The position numbers and the translations under genes were made by a program. 64,000 nt of DNA from Phycisphaeraceae bacterium. Its GTDB lineage: Bacteria; Planctomycetota; Phycisphaerae; Phycisphaerales; UBA1924. Shown one piece after another: positions 8,434 through 16,429 of the stretch; position 1 is the stretch's first letter; each line of letters opens with the position of its first letter. Below the pieces are notes generated by a model. That model did no database searches, was not told the DNA's origin, and saw only the letters and a list, made by a program, of their open reading frames with translations. The stretch is from contig JACKHF010000001.1 of NCBI GenBank assembly GCA_020639155.1, forward strand, positions 744,001 through 808,000. Direction: 5' to 3'.

Positions 8434-9387
8434 GTGAAACTCGCCAGACCAACCCAATGGTCCAAATCCATCTTTGTCGCCATCGGACCGCTCTATGGAA
8501 TTGCTGAAGTCAGCGGCAGGCTTGATGGATCCGTCTCTATCACTGGGCTTATTTTAGCGATCATCGCGTTTGCGTTTGCATCGAGTGCATGCTACGTGAT
8601 CAACGACATTCGCGATGTCGAAGCCGATCGTCTGCACCCGCGCAAACGCAAGCGTCCCATCGCGTCGGGTGCTGTCGGCGTGCAGACTGGAATTATGTAC
8701 GCGCTGGGCTTGCTGCTTGCAGCTGCTGTCGCAGTCGGCAGCATCGCACTGATCGACACAACAGCCTGGGTGGAGACGCACAACGATCCGACATCCCGCG
8801 CGATGTGGCTCGGCGCGTGTGTCGGATTGCATGTCGCAAACGTGCTGCTGTACAGCCTCGTGCTCAAACGCCATCCCATCATCGACGTGATGAGTCTCTC
8901 GCTTGGATTTGTGCTGCGTGTATTGGGTGGATGTGCAGCAGCGGGTGTGGAGCCATCAACCTGGCTGCTCAATACCGTCTTCTTTGTTGCGATGTTCCTC
9001 GCGTTCGGCAAGCGCCTCGGTGAGCGCCGCACGATGGGTGACGACGCTGCGGGTGTCCGGGGTGTGCAATCAAGTTACACCGACGATGTGCTGCGCATGA
9101 GCGTGGTTGTCACAGCGGTTGCTGCGCTGATTACGTACGCGAACTACGTGCAGGACAAAGCCGATGCGTTCACACGCGGGTTCAATCTGCTGTGGCTGAC
9201 CATGCTGCCGGCGAGCTACGGACTCTTCCGCGCATTCCTGCTGCTGGAACGCGGTGTCTACGACGATCCGACAGAACTTGCTGTGAAGGACCGCGCATTC
9301 CAAGCCGCGTGCGTGCTGTTCGCGATCATCATGGGCGTGCTGCTGTGGATGGTGAAATCCGATACAGGATTAACGACATCCGTATAG
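8434..9387 (+). CDS. UbiA-family prenyl-phosphate phosphoribosyltransferase-like protein
   Basis: The 317-residue polytopic protein begins VKLARPTQWSKSIFV and has the Asp-rich motif NDIRDVEADRLHPRKRKRP near residue 55, then YSLVLKRHPIIDV and AMFLAFGKRLGER. This combination resembles decaprenyl-phosphate 5-phosphoribosyltransferase (the Rv3806c type) more than quinone prenyltransferases. It would act in the membrane on a polyprenyl phosphate and a phosphoribosyl or aromatic substrate. No obvious arabinan pathway genes are nearby. The start is uncertain: GTG 8434 lacks a Shine-Dalgarno and leaves few residues before the conserved block, while the frame stays open upstream without an ATG (a rare ATT at 8359 follows CGAGG). 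Confidence 0.8.
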   Translation: MKLARPTQWSKSIFVAIGPLYGIAEVSGRLDGSVSITGLILAIIAFAFASSACYVINDIRDVEADRLHPRKRKRPIASGAVGVQTGIMYALGLLLAAAVAVGSIALIDTTAWVETHNDPTSRAMWLGACVGLHVANVLLYSLVLKRHPIIDVMSLSLGFVLRVLGGCAAAGVEPSTWLLNTVFFVAMFLAFGKRLGERRTMGDDAAGVRGVQSSYTDDVLRMSVVVTAVAALITYANYVQDKADAFTRGFNLLWLTMLPASYGLFRAFLLLERGVYDDPTELAVKDRAFQAACVLFAIIMGVLLWMVKSDTGLTTSV

Positions 9388-9607
9388 ATGCTGCGATGAG
9401 CGACAACGCACTCTCTCCAAACCACCCGAACATGTCGCGATCAGCGTCTCTACATCACTCCGAGTTATCCACATTTGTGAGCATTACTGAAATTTAGCGC
9501 AATCCAGCGGTTCGCGTCATGAAACTCCTCGTCCAGTCGTGTACATTGGCTGCAAGAGAGACATACCGATGGTGTGAGATCCGTCGGGCAAATGGAGGAG
9601 AGAGAAG

Positions 9608-10519
9608 ATGAAACACAGCGTTACGTGTGTAGCTGCGCTCACACTCGTCGTCGGATCCGCGTCAGCCGATCCGTTCAGCCAGTGGAATCTGGTTGTCCGC
9701 AACAACATCACGCTTTCGACATCAGAAGTTGATGGCAGTGCCCTTATCGGTGGCAGCCTCCTTGGCGGCACCTCAAACTATGCCACGCACGGTGTGACTG
9801 CGAGCAACGGTGACGGACTCGCGATCGGCGGCATGCTCGCCTCCGGCGTGACAGTCAACATCAATAACGGTGGCAACTTCCGCATCAGCAGTCTGGCGAA
9901 CCGTCTTGGCACGGTCAACCTGAACGGTGGCGGCACAACCATCTCTGATGCCAACACCGCTGCAACAGCTGCGAATCTTGTCAGCCAAGCTGCAAACGCA
10001 AGCTCGTATCTTGCAACGCTCGCGCCGAACGGCTCGGTCGACGGTGCTGGCAACATGTCCGCTGCACCAACCATGATCGGTGGCCAGAACGTCGCTGTGT
10101 ACGAGATCACGCAGTCACAGTTCAGCGCACTCGGACAGCTCAGCCTCAACCTCGGCGTGGCCGATTCCGTCATTATCAACTTCATCCACGATGGCACGGG
10201 CGTTGTGAACCTGACAGCACCGCCAAACATCATCGGCGGATTCAATCAGGCAAACTCATCCCGAATCCTCTGGAACTTTGGCGATGCGACTTCCATTATT
10301 TCCAACAACAGCATGAACGGCGCAGTCCTCGCAACGGAAGCGGAACTGGTTCTCAACGGTGGCGGCATCAACGGAACGGTGATCGTTGATTCCATCAGCC
10401 TGCAGGGCGCGGAAATCCGCGGAAACATCTACACCGGCATTGTGCCGACACCGGGTACCGTTTCGCTCATGGGCCTCGCTGGAATGTGTGCAATGCGGCG
10501 CACCCGTCGATCAGCATAA
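9608..10519 (+). CDS. choice-of-anchor A domain protein with PEP-CTERM signal
   Basis: The 303-residue exported protein has a signal peptide (residues 1-21, ending ASA) and a choice-of-anchor A domain (FSQWNLVVRNNITLSTSEVDG ... ALIGGSLLGG). A C-terminal sorting signal follows: VPTPGTVSLMGLAGMCAMRR, i.e. a PEP-like motif, a hydrophobic helix and basic residues. PEP-CTERM proteins are processed by exosortase and released or anchored outside; no exosortase gene lies in the window. A strong Shine-Dalgarno (GGAGGAGAG, about 5 nt before the ATG) and a strong terminator just downstream mark this as a well-expressed single gene. Confidence 0.9.
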   Translation: MKHSVTCVAALTLVVGSASADPFSQWNLVVRNNITLSTSEVDGSALIGGSLLGGTSNYATHGVTASNGDGLAIGGMLASGVTVNINNGGNFRISSLANRLGTVNLNGGGTTISDANTAATAANLVSQAANASSYLATLAPNGSVDGAGNMSAAPTMIGGQNVAVYEITQSQFSALGQLSLNLGVADSVIINFIHDGTGVVNLTAPPNIIGGFNQANSSRILWNFGDATSIISNNSMNGAVLATEAELVLNGGGINGTVIVDSISLQGAEIRGNIYTGIVPTPGTVSLMGLAGMCAMRRTRRSA

Positions 10520-10543
10520 GCGTCTCGCACATCGCAGTAATAC

Positions 10544-10577
10544 AAATTGCACCGATGAGACGTCGGTGCAATTTTCT
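10544..10577 (+). terminator. intrinsic terminator of the PEP-CTERM gene
   Basis: A perfect 12-bp stem (AAATTGCACCGA at 10544-10555 pairing with 10563-10574) has a 7-nt loop and is followed by a T-rich tail. It is A-rich on the left side and so could also serve the convergent gene ending at 10601. Confidence 0.9.
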
Positions 10578-10600
10578 TTCATACTCGTTGATCTGGAAGC

Positions 10601-11587
10601 CTACTCGTCCTCGTCCCAGTCGGCATCGACCAGCGCGCGGCGTTTGCGGCGACGGTGCTCGGGCGAGATGACCCACTGCGCAGTAATGCCAAACAATGAC
10701 AGCGCGATCCACACGCAGACCCAGAACATTGGCGGCTGACCCATCATCCTGTCCCATTGCGGCATCCACGTCGATGCGCTCATTGACGACATCAGCCACA
10801 ACGCGCACGGCATCCAGATCGCTGCGCCCATGACGGATGTCACGAACATCGAGCTCCGCCCTGGCATCACAACACCAAAGAGGAATCCGAGCCCGAGCCC
10901 CGCAAGCCCCCACAATGTGATGGATGTCCGCTGGCGTGGTGAGAGTTCGAGCCAGACGAGTTCCGCTTCGTTGTACACGGCGCTCCCGAACTCGCGTGCG
11001 CGCGTTGCAGCTTCATTCGAAACAGCGCGGATGCGCGCAACATCTTCTTCGTTTAGCAGCTCTCGCGCACGATCAACAAGCGATGATTCCGGTTCGTCTA
11101 CCTCGGTGGTATCGTCTGGTGCTGCTTCACCTTCTTCAGGCACACCGGGAAGCAGCATCTGGCTGGGCGTGAGTGCAACCGCTGCGTTCGTGCCGGAATC
11201 AATCGCCGGCTGCATCGTCATCACACCCGCAGCGAGCACCGCTGCAAATCCCAGTACCGCAGCAGAACCAACAGCCATGAACGCGCGGTACAACAGCACC
11301 GACGCGAGCAACCCAACGAGCGCACCCGCGATAAGCCCGACCAGTGGTGTCGGCACGTTTGCGATTTCTGTGTACCCGACGTATGAAGACGCAAAGAACC
11401 CCGTGCCGGCGCCGGTGACAAGACCGAGCACCGCGAACATGCCGCGCACCATGCGCTGGCCTGCCAGCCACAGCACAAGACCGATCCCGATGCCCGCAGC
11501 AGCAAGGAACTGCAGCACAAGCGGCAGCGATTCTGCTGGGATGAGATCCGCCAGCGTCACAAGATGGATTGCATCTACACCCACCAA
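10601..11587 (-). CDS. multi-pass membrane protein of unknown function
   Basis: The product has 328 residues. At least five hydrophobic segments lie in the N-terminal half (residues 15-135), a soluble acidic helical linker spans residues 150-215 (EEGEAAPDDTTEVDEPESS, then an Arg/Glu-rich helix), and three more membrane helices precede a basic-then-acidic tail (HRRRKRRALVDADWDEDE). I do not recognise the family. It is convergent with the PEP-CTERM gene. The start is uncertain: TTG 11587 or GTG 11584, just after GAGGGG. The long upstream region contains a large inverted repeat that could be its 5' leader. Confidence 0.7.
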   Translation of the reverse strand: MVGVDAIHLVTLADLIPAESLPLVLQFLAAAGIGIGLVLWLAGQRMVRGMFAVLGLVTGAGTGFFASSYVGYTEIANVPTPLVGLIAGALVGLLASVLLYRAFMAVGSAAVLGFAAVLAAGVMTMQPAIDSGTNAAVALTPSQMLLPGVPEEGEAAPDDTTEVDEPESSLVDRARELLNEEDVARIRAVSNEAATRAREFGSAVYNEAELVWLELSPRQRTSITLWGLAGLGLGFLFGVVMPGRSSMFVTSVMGAAIWMPCALWLMSSMSASTWMPQWDRMMGQPPMFWVCVWIALSLFGITAQWVISPEHRRRKRRALVDADWDEDE

Positions 11588-11691
11588 CCCCTCACAGCCG
11601 TCGCGTCTGCGAATATTGACGACACATCCAGTTCCCAGCCGGACGCATCATCGTGCGACGAAAAGGAAAACCCATCCGGCGCAACGGTATT

Positions 11692-11759
11692 CGGAAGGAA
11701 GCGAGTCCCGTTCCGGCACGCACCAGTTGTGCCAGCCCGGGACCGCCCGCTTCCGTCCG
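11692..11759. repeat. 68-nt nested inverted repeat (possible structured RNA or cruciform)
   Basis: Left and right arms pair in four blocks: CGGA/TCCG (11692-11695 with 11756-11759), GGAAGCG/CGCTTCC (11697-11703 with 11748-11754), GTCCCG/CGGGAC (11705-11710 with 11738-11743) and GGCAC/GTGCC (11715-11719 with 11729-11733). Small bulges separate them and the apical loop is 9 nt. No T-run follows on either strand, so a simple terminator is unlikely. Confidence 0.6.
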
Positions 11760-11934
11760 AAAAGATCGGCAAAGTCGCTGAATCTCGGCCAGTGTTGGGA
11801 ACTCCAATCACAACAAAACGCCTCAGATTCATGCTTGGGTGATCACACAACGCAGAATTGAGTATTCATATGTCCTATAACTTTTAATAAGCCTCGCAAA
11901 CTCTCCCTCAACCGATGAACTGAAAACGATCAGA

Positions 11935-11957
11935 CCCTGGGATTTGCAATCCCTGGG
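11935..11957 (+). repeat. stem-loop with GGGATT/AATCCC core upstream of pheA
   Basis: CCCTGGGATT pairs with AATCCCTGGG (one T-T mismatch) around a 3-nt loop, ending 21 nt before the pheA start. The same core occurs at 16430-16459 and, in variant form, at 63821-63842. No T-run follows, so it may be a leader hairpin rather than a terminator. Confidence 0.5.
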
Positions 11958-11978
11958 TTCGCATGCAACAACACACCC

Positions 11979-13133
11979 ATGTCTCAGGACTCATCACCAT
12001 CTTCTGATCAGCCCCAGTCCGGCGTCCGCCCGCTGGAAGAGCTCCGCGCGCTGATCGACAAGCTCGACACCGATCTCGTGCGCCTGCTCAACGAGCGCGC
12101 ACAGGTCGTCAAGGAAGTCGGCGAGTACAAGCGAGGCACCGGCGTTCCCATCTATGCGCCGCACCGTGATGTCGATGTTGTTGATCGCGCGCTGGCGCGC
12201 TCCACCGGCCCCATGCTCCCGCGCACCATCGAAGCGGTGTATCGCGAGATCATGTCTGGATCGTTTGCACTGGAGAAACCATTGCGCATCGGATATCTCG
12301 GACCGCCCGGCTCGTTCTCGCACCTTGTCGCGGTCAAGCACTTCGGATCGAGTGTCGAGCACGACGACCTGCACACGATCGATGGCGTCTTCACAGAAGT
12401 CAGGCGCGGACACGTTGATTACGGGCTCGTCCCGATCGAGAACTCGCTCATCGGCGGCATCGTTGACACACTCGACGCGTTCCGTGATTGTCGTGGGCAG
12501 GTGAGCGTGTACGCGGAAGTGCTGACGGAGGTCCGCCACACACTGCTTGCCAACTGCGCACCGGACAAGGTCAGGCGCATCCACTCAAAGCCGGAAGTTT
12601 TCGCGCAGTGCAGGCACTGGCTCGCAACGCAGTATCCGCACGCCGAGCTTATTCCTGCAGCATCGAGCGCCGACGGCGCGAAGCGCGCAGCTGAAGAATA
12701 CAAACTCGCCGAATCAATCGGTGCCGAGTGTGGATCGGCTGCGGTTGGGTCAGTGCTCGCTGCGCAGATCTACGGACTCAACGTGCTGTTCGAGGGGATC
12801 GAGGACCACCCAGATAACATCACACGATTCCTCGTGATCTCTCGCGAGAAAGCACAACCTTCGGGTGATGACAAGACATCAATGATGTTCACGACTGCGG
12901 ACAAGCCCGGTGCGCTCGTGAGCGTGCTGCAGGAGTTCCAGAAGCACGGCATCAACCTGACGCACATCGACAAGCGCCCCAGCGGCAAGACAAACTGGGA
13001 TTACACGTTCTTTATTGATGCTGCGGGGCACATGGACGACGACGCCATGTCGCAAGCGATTGAAGCGTCGCGCACGCACTGCTCGGAACTCCGTGTTCTA
13101 GGCAGCTATCCGCGTGCGCGCAGGGTGCGCTAA
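11979..13133 (+). CDS. pheA: bifunctional chorismate mutase / prephenate dehydratase
   Basis: The 384-residue product converts chorismate to prephenate and then to phenylpyruvate in phenylalanine synthesis. Domains in order are: an AroQ-type chorismate mutase helix bundle (about 15-95, LRALIDKLDTDLVRLLNERA), prephenate dehydratase (about 98-280, IGYLGPPGSFSH with the conserved NITRFLVIS near its end) and a C-terminal ACT domain (about 293-372, containing IDKRPSGKTNWDY, the equivalent of the ESRPS effector motif). All three have normal length, so feedback by phenylalanine is expected. The disordered first 12 residues are rich in Ser and Gln. A stem-loop precedes the gene. Confidence 0.96.
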   Translation: MSQDSSPSSDQPQSGVRPLEELRALIDKLDTDLVRLLNERAQVVKEVGEYKRGTGVPIYAPHRDVDVVDRALARSTGPMLPRTIEAVYREIMSGSFALEKPLRIGYLGPPGSFSHLVAVKHFGSSVEHDDLHTIDGVFTEVRRGHVDYGLVPIENSLIGGIVDTLDAFRDCRGQVSVYAEVLTEVRHTLLANCAPDKVRRIHSKPEVFAQCRHWLATQYPHAELIPAASSADGAKRAAEEYKLAESIGAECGSAAVGSVLAAQIYGLNVLFEGIEDHPDNITRFLVISREKAQPSGDDKTSMMFTTADKPGALVSVLQEFQKHGINLTHIDKRPSGKTNWDYTFFIDAAGHMDDDAMSQAIEASRTHCSELRVLGSYPRARRVR

Positions 13134-13146
13134 CAGGAACGAAAAC

Positions 13147-13232
13147 GGTGCAGGCGGGATTCGAACCCGCGGAGGACTAACGCCCTCACCGGTTTTCAAG
13201 ACCGGCGCCTTCAACCGCTCGGCCACCGCACC
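13147..13232 (-). tRNA. tRNA-Ser (anticodon UGA)
   Basis: The 86-nt cloverleaf reads on the minus strand with acceptor GGTGCGG/CCGCACC-type pairing, D-arm GCCGAGCGG, anticodon loop CTTGAAA (anticodon TGA), a long class II variable arm and T-arm GGGTTCGAATCCC. The CCA end is not encoded. It lies between pheA and the VOC gene. Confidence 0.97.
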
Positions 13233-13314
13233 AGATCGGATTGTGAGGGCCAATGCTATGCACCCTCATCCCAGCATTCGCCCGTCCTCAGCCTCCATCT
13301 GACCCTTCCGCCTG

Positions 13315-13320
13315 TACACT
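13315..13320 (+). promoter_or_regulatory. -10 box of VOC gene
   Basis: TACACT lies 6 nt before ATG 13327, with no Shine-Dalgarno; a leaderless start is likely. Confidence 0.45.
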
Positions 13321-13326
13321 TCGGGC

Positions 13327-13776
13327 ATGCACGTCAAAGCAATCACACCAATTCTGAATGTGTCCGATGTTCCCGCCTCGATCCAGTGGTTCGAGAAACT
13401 CGGCTGGCATCGTGGATTCACGTGGAACGAAGGCGGGATGATGGACGCGTCAGCGCTCCGAAACGAGCACGGCGATGCGGGGTTCGCTGGAATGTGCGCA
13501 AACACGGCAGCGGAAGGCACGGGACCGCAGATCTTCCTGTGCAGGGACGAGCAGGGCAAGCGCGATCCGGACACAACGCCCGACCCAAATCGGGAAGACT
13601 ACGGCGCGGTGTGGATGTCGTGGTGGATCGACGACGTGGACGCGGCGCATGCCGAGTGCGTGACAAACGGGATCGAGATCGTGCGCGCGCCAGCGAACAT
13701 GCCATGGCACGTGCGCGAGTGCCTGATCCGGCATCCTGACGGGCACTGTTTCCGGATCAGCGGGCCAGTGAAGTGA
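13327..13776 (+). CDS. VOC superfamily (glyoxalase/bleomycin-resistance-like) protein
   Basis: The 149-residue single-domain protein has the beta-alpha-beta-beta-beta repeats of the vicinal oxygen chelate fold: ITPILNVSDVPASIQWFEKLGW, QIFLCRD..., WWIDDVDAAHAECVTNGIEIV and a C-terminal RHPDGHCFRISGP. Family members are metal-dependent isomerases, dioxygenases or resistance proteins, and no specific substrate can be read from the sequence. It is separated from pheA by tRNA-Ser and is convergent with the lipoprotein gene at 13783. Confidence 0.85.
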   Translation: MHVKAITPILNVSDVPASIQWFEKLGWHRGFTWNEGGMMDASALRNEHGDAGFAGMCANTAAEGTGPQIFLCRDEQGKRDPDTTPDPNREDYGAVWMSWWIDDVDAAHAECVTNGIEIVRAPANMPWHVRECLIRHPDGHCFRISGPVK

Positions 13777-13782
13777 GCGAAA

Positions 13783-14340
13783 CTACTGCGGCTGCCATGC
13801 GAGCATCGCGAGCCTGTCTATCACGCGCTCAAGCTCCGGCGCTGGTGTGTCCTGTGTTGCCAGTGGTGTCGCGATAAGCCTGCGCTCACCCGCGCCCGCG
13901 AGTTCCACCATCGCTGTCGGGCGTGATCTGCGCACGATCAGTTCGCGAGGACTCCCGATGATGCCCGGAAGGTCTGCTTTAAACAATCCGCCGGTCTGGA
14001 CAAGCCTCCAGATATCCTCAACATCAGAAGGCGACAACTCGCGCATCACGGGAGGGAACTCCTGCCGATCTGCACTCGGCCCAACCGCTGCGCGGAGCAC
14101 GCCATCCGGTTCAAGCACGTATCTTGCTGGCCTCCGAGGGCGCGGGAGCGTGGACCAGTTTGCGCGATCTGTCATGACCGAGTAGACCGTGACCGCGATC
14201 GCAAAGTCCTCTGGCGCGGTTTCCGCAAGTTCGACAGCGGTCGGCTTTGGATCGGGTCGAAACGCTGGGCCGGAGGAACATCCCGTGAGCACAATCGCGA
14301 TCACGCACAGAGATCCGAGAGCTTTCATCCTGGTATACAT
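13783..14340 (-). CDS. predicted lipoprotein of unknown function
   Basis: The 185-residue product has a signal peptide with lipobox LTGC near residue 20, then SSGPAFRPDPKPTAVEL. The mature part has a repeated pattern of short strands and ends in a helix (APELERVIDRLAMLAWQ). No family was recognised. ATG 14340 has GGAGG five nt upstream, which rules out the longer frame from 14412. It is probably co-oriented with the lipoprotein gene at 14438-15454, with a 97-nt gap. Confidence 0.7.
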   Translation of the reverse strand: MYTRMKALGSLCVIAIVLTGCSSGPAFRPDPKPTAVELAETAPEDFAIAVTVYSVMTDRANWSTLPRPRRPARYVLEPDGVLRAAVGPSADRQEFPPVMRELSPSDVEDIWRLVQTGGLFKADLPGIIGSPRELIVRRSRPTAMVELAGAGERRLIATPLATQDTPAPELERVIDRLAMLAWQPQ

Positions 14341-14437
14341 GACTCCCTCCGTTGACCCAGAACGGTAGAACACGCAAACCGAAAACGCGCGCGGGTTGTC
14401 ATTCGCACGCATTGGCTACGCGTGATGGATCCGGTTG

Positions 14438-15454
14438 TCAGTTTGATGGCACGTTCACCAGCAGGCTCGGTGTTTCCTTTGTTGACTTGCCACGGAAGAA
14501 GGTTTTGCCGTTGAGCAGCAAGTGTGGGAACCGCTCGCGCACCTGCGCAAGACGCATGCCGTCGATCCCTCTGCCCGTGCGCGGATCGAGCCTGTAGTCG
14601 TCGTTACCAAACACACCAACAGTAACACTCGAGCTGTTTCTCCCGTGCGAGTAGAACGCGGGCACGCCCTCCTTGCGGAGATCCATGACCACGGTTTCGG
14701 CAGCGGCGCGAAACTCCTTGAGGTCCTTCTCGGTTGGTTCCTCCTGATCATCACGCCGGTACACCGCGATCTGCAGCGTGTAGAGCGCGTCCTTTCCAAA
14801 GAGTTGCTTGATGTTGCTCAGGTCGTACTCGGGCACCTGGCCCGCTGTGAAGTTGCTCGGTGGCATCAGAATCGCATTCGCAAACGGACGCGCAGCCCCA
14901 GTGGAGTATGACTGCACCTGCTTCAGGAGTAGTTGTGAGCCGGCATTGTCGAGCGATTCGAACTCGCCGGTCGTCACAACGATCGATGAGCCGCGACGCT
15001 GCACCTTCGCATCAAACCCCGCAGCAGTGGCAAGCTGCAGCACCCGCTGCGCTTCTGTCTCGGCTTGCTGACCTGTGAGCGATGCGATCACCACTGACCA
15101 CGAGGTCTGCTGATCCAGGCCATCATTCGTTCCAAGCTCACCTGTTGGCGTCGGGGAGACGGTGTGTCCCGCTGCTGGAGTCGTGAACATATCACTCATC
15201 AGTCCAGCGCTGGCATTGGCAGAAGCGGCATCCGGATCCAATCCAAACGATGGTGCGGGTTGATCAAACTCTTCGTTGAGACTCCGAGCCCTTGGCGCAA
15301 AGTCGCGAAGTGCGATCTGGAGCGGATCGCCCTGCTGTGCTTCCTGCGCTGGCTGACGCGTGCCTGAAGAGCCACTAGTACACCCAATCAGAGAAATAAT
15401 CGAGCATAACCCGAACAAAGCAAGCCGAAAAACTGGTCTTTGTACGGGTTTCAT
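14438..15454 (-). CDS. lipoprotein with two SPOR-like repeats
   Basis: The 338-residue product has a lipobox near residue 25 (ISLIGC), a Ser/Pro/Asp-rich linker (residues 26-115), then two similar segments: SWSVVIASLTGQQAETEAQR...GFDAKVQRRGSSIVVTTGEF and YTLQIAVYRRDDQEEPTEKD...GVPAFYSHGRNSSSVTVGVF. Each starts with a strand, has a helix rich in Ala/Glu and ends with two strands and G-x-F, as SPOR domains do. SPOR domains bind denuded peptidoglycan glycan, so a role at the cell envelope is inferred. ATG 15454 has a GGAG 9-12 nt upstream. Confidence 0.65.
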   Translation of the reverse strand: MKPVQRPVFRLALFGLCSIISLIGCTSGSSGTRQPAQEAQQGDPLQIALRDFAPRARSLNEEFDQPAPSFGLDPDAASANASAGLMSDMFTTPAAGHTVSPTPTGELGTNDGLDQQTSWSVVIASLTGQQAETEAQRVLQLATAAGFDAKVQRRGSSIVVTTGEFESLDNAGSQLLLKQVQSYSTGAARPFANAILMPPSNFTAGQVPEYDLSNIKQLFGKDALYTLQIAVYRRDDQEEPTEKDLKEFRAAAETVVMDLRKEGVPAFYSHGRNSSSVTVGVFGNDDYRLDPRTGRGIDGMRLAQVRERFPHLLLNGKTFFRGKSTKETPSLLVNVPSN

Positions 15455-15995
15455 GCCGATGACTCCAACCATGCGATGGAACGGACACACAATAGACCCG
15501 TTGAGTTCTCAGGATGATGAGTCCAATAATATATCAACAAACTTTTCACAATCAGACCCAACATGCAAAAATTGCGTACGAAATTTTCCATATCGTCTGC
15601 ATAAAAACCACGCGCCGATGTATGCTGGTGTCGGCAGCACTGCGAAGGATCGTAGTCTGACACGCCAACGTCATGGATCGACGAAGGCCCGACCGCTGGC
15701 GTGCAGTTCCGATCCGATCAAATCGGATGCGGGGTTGCACGAAACAGATGAGACACCATCATGTCCCGTCTGTGCCAGAACCAGCCAGGGATGGTGCTCT
15801 GACCGGTTTCGTATCAGCAGGTGTGCGTTCGTGCTCCACGCTGAGATGAGATCGGGCGCGTATCGCGTGCCTGTGGTGGGCAGCGCTCGCGCGAGCAACC
15901 AGTTTGCGAAGTGGTGCGCAAGCTGGGATCGTCGTGGTGACTCGGTTGCTGGGTCTTTGTCTCAGCGCGAGATGGTTCGGACACGGGAGGATCTG
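15455..15995. other. 541-nt region without a convincing gene
   Basis: The region lies between the divergent SPOR-like lipoprotein and FlgM-like genes. A plus-strand frame is open through it (from 15360) but has no conserved features, and its only good ribosome-binding site is at its far end (15985-15990). The AT-rich part near 15520-15600 may hold promoters for both genes; no clear -35/-10 pair was picked out. Confidence 0.4.
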
Positions 15996-16403
15996 GTGGA
16001 TACAACAGCACATAACGCCCAGGCGCACACGCTCACCCAGTTCTTTGCAGAAGCAAAGCATGACCAGCGTGCTGTATCATCGCGTCCCATCGAGCGCAGA
16101 ACCGCATCGGCGTTCGGCACGCACATCCCCGGCCGCCATGCCCAGGCGCGCTCTCATGCTGCAGGGCTCGCCAGTGCCTACTCCGCAACCCGCACCGCGC
16201 AAGCAGCGCAGTCGCTCGCCGAGGAACAGGACCGGTTCGAAGATGCTTTGTCGACCATGTCGTCCGAGCGTCAGGCGCTCGTCCGTCGTGTCCGCGCACA
16301 GGTCTTGAATGGCGGGTACGACACTGAATCAAAGCTCGATGCTGCGATGGATGGCGCGATCGACGATATGCTTGAGCACTTTGATCGCAACAGCCGGTTG
16401 TAG
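15996..16403 (+). CDS. FlgM-like anti-sigma factor candidate
   Basis: The 135-residue product has a Q/A/H-rich, probably disordered N-terminus (1-85) and a C-terminal helical region RQALVRRVRAQVLNGGYDTE followed by LDAAMDGAIDDMLEHFD. This resembles the FlgM C-terminus (V-x2-L/V-R-x2-V-x2-G-x-Y, then helices). FlgM inhibits the flagellar sigma factor until the hook is finished. No other flagellar gene is in the window, so the call is tentative. The start is set at GTG 15996 because GGGAGG sits 5 nt before it; the open frame further upstream has no features. Confidence 0.55.
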   Translation: MDTTAHNAQAHTLTQFFAEAKHDQRAVSSRPIERRTASAFGTHIPGRHAQARSHAAGLASAYSATRTAQAAQSLAEEQDRFEDALSTMSSERQALVRRVRAQVLNGGYDTESKLDAAMDGAIDDMLEHFDRNSRL

Positions 16404-16429
16404 ATCACATTCACTGAATCGAAAGAACC

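Larger units (their letters stand above)
11588..11978. other. 391-nt intergenic region with two structured elements
   Basis: The region lies between the divergently oriented membrane-protein gene and pheA. It contains a nested inverted repeat at 11692-11759 and a stem-loop at 11935-11957, listed separately. Short open frames exist on both strands (for example 11575-11850 minus, 91 codons), but none has a recognisable domain or ribosome-binding site. Confidence 0.5.

Noticed and set aside
9465..9473. Exact DnaA-box consensus TTATCCACA
   Set aside because: It is a single box without a cluster, AT-rich unwinding region or dnaA/dnaN genes nearby, so no origin is called.
11685..11710. CGGAAGGAAGC resembling the SRP RNA apical motif
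   Set aside because: The flanking 5' CAGG and 3' AGCAGC parts and the long paired arms of SRP RNA do not match; the bases are part of the 68-nt inverted repeat.
11575..11850. 91-codon minus-strand frame in the gap before the membrane-protein gene
   Set aside because: It lacks a ribosome-binding site and any recognisable feature, and it runs through the large inverted repeat, which better explains the region.
15360..15995. Upstream part of the long plus-strand frame ending at 16403
   Set aside because: It overlaps the start of the SPOR-like lipoprotein gene on the other strand, shows no conserved sequence, and the only good ribosome-binding site is at 15985 before GTG 15996.
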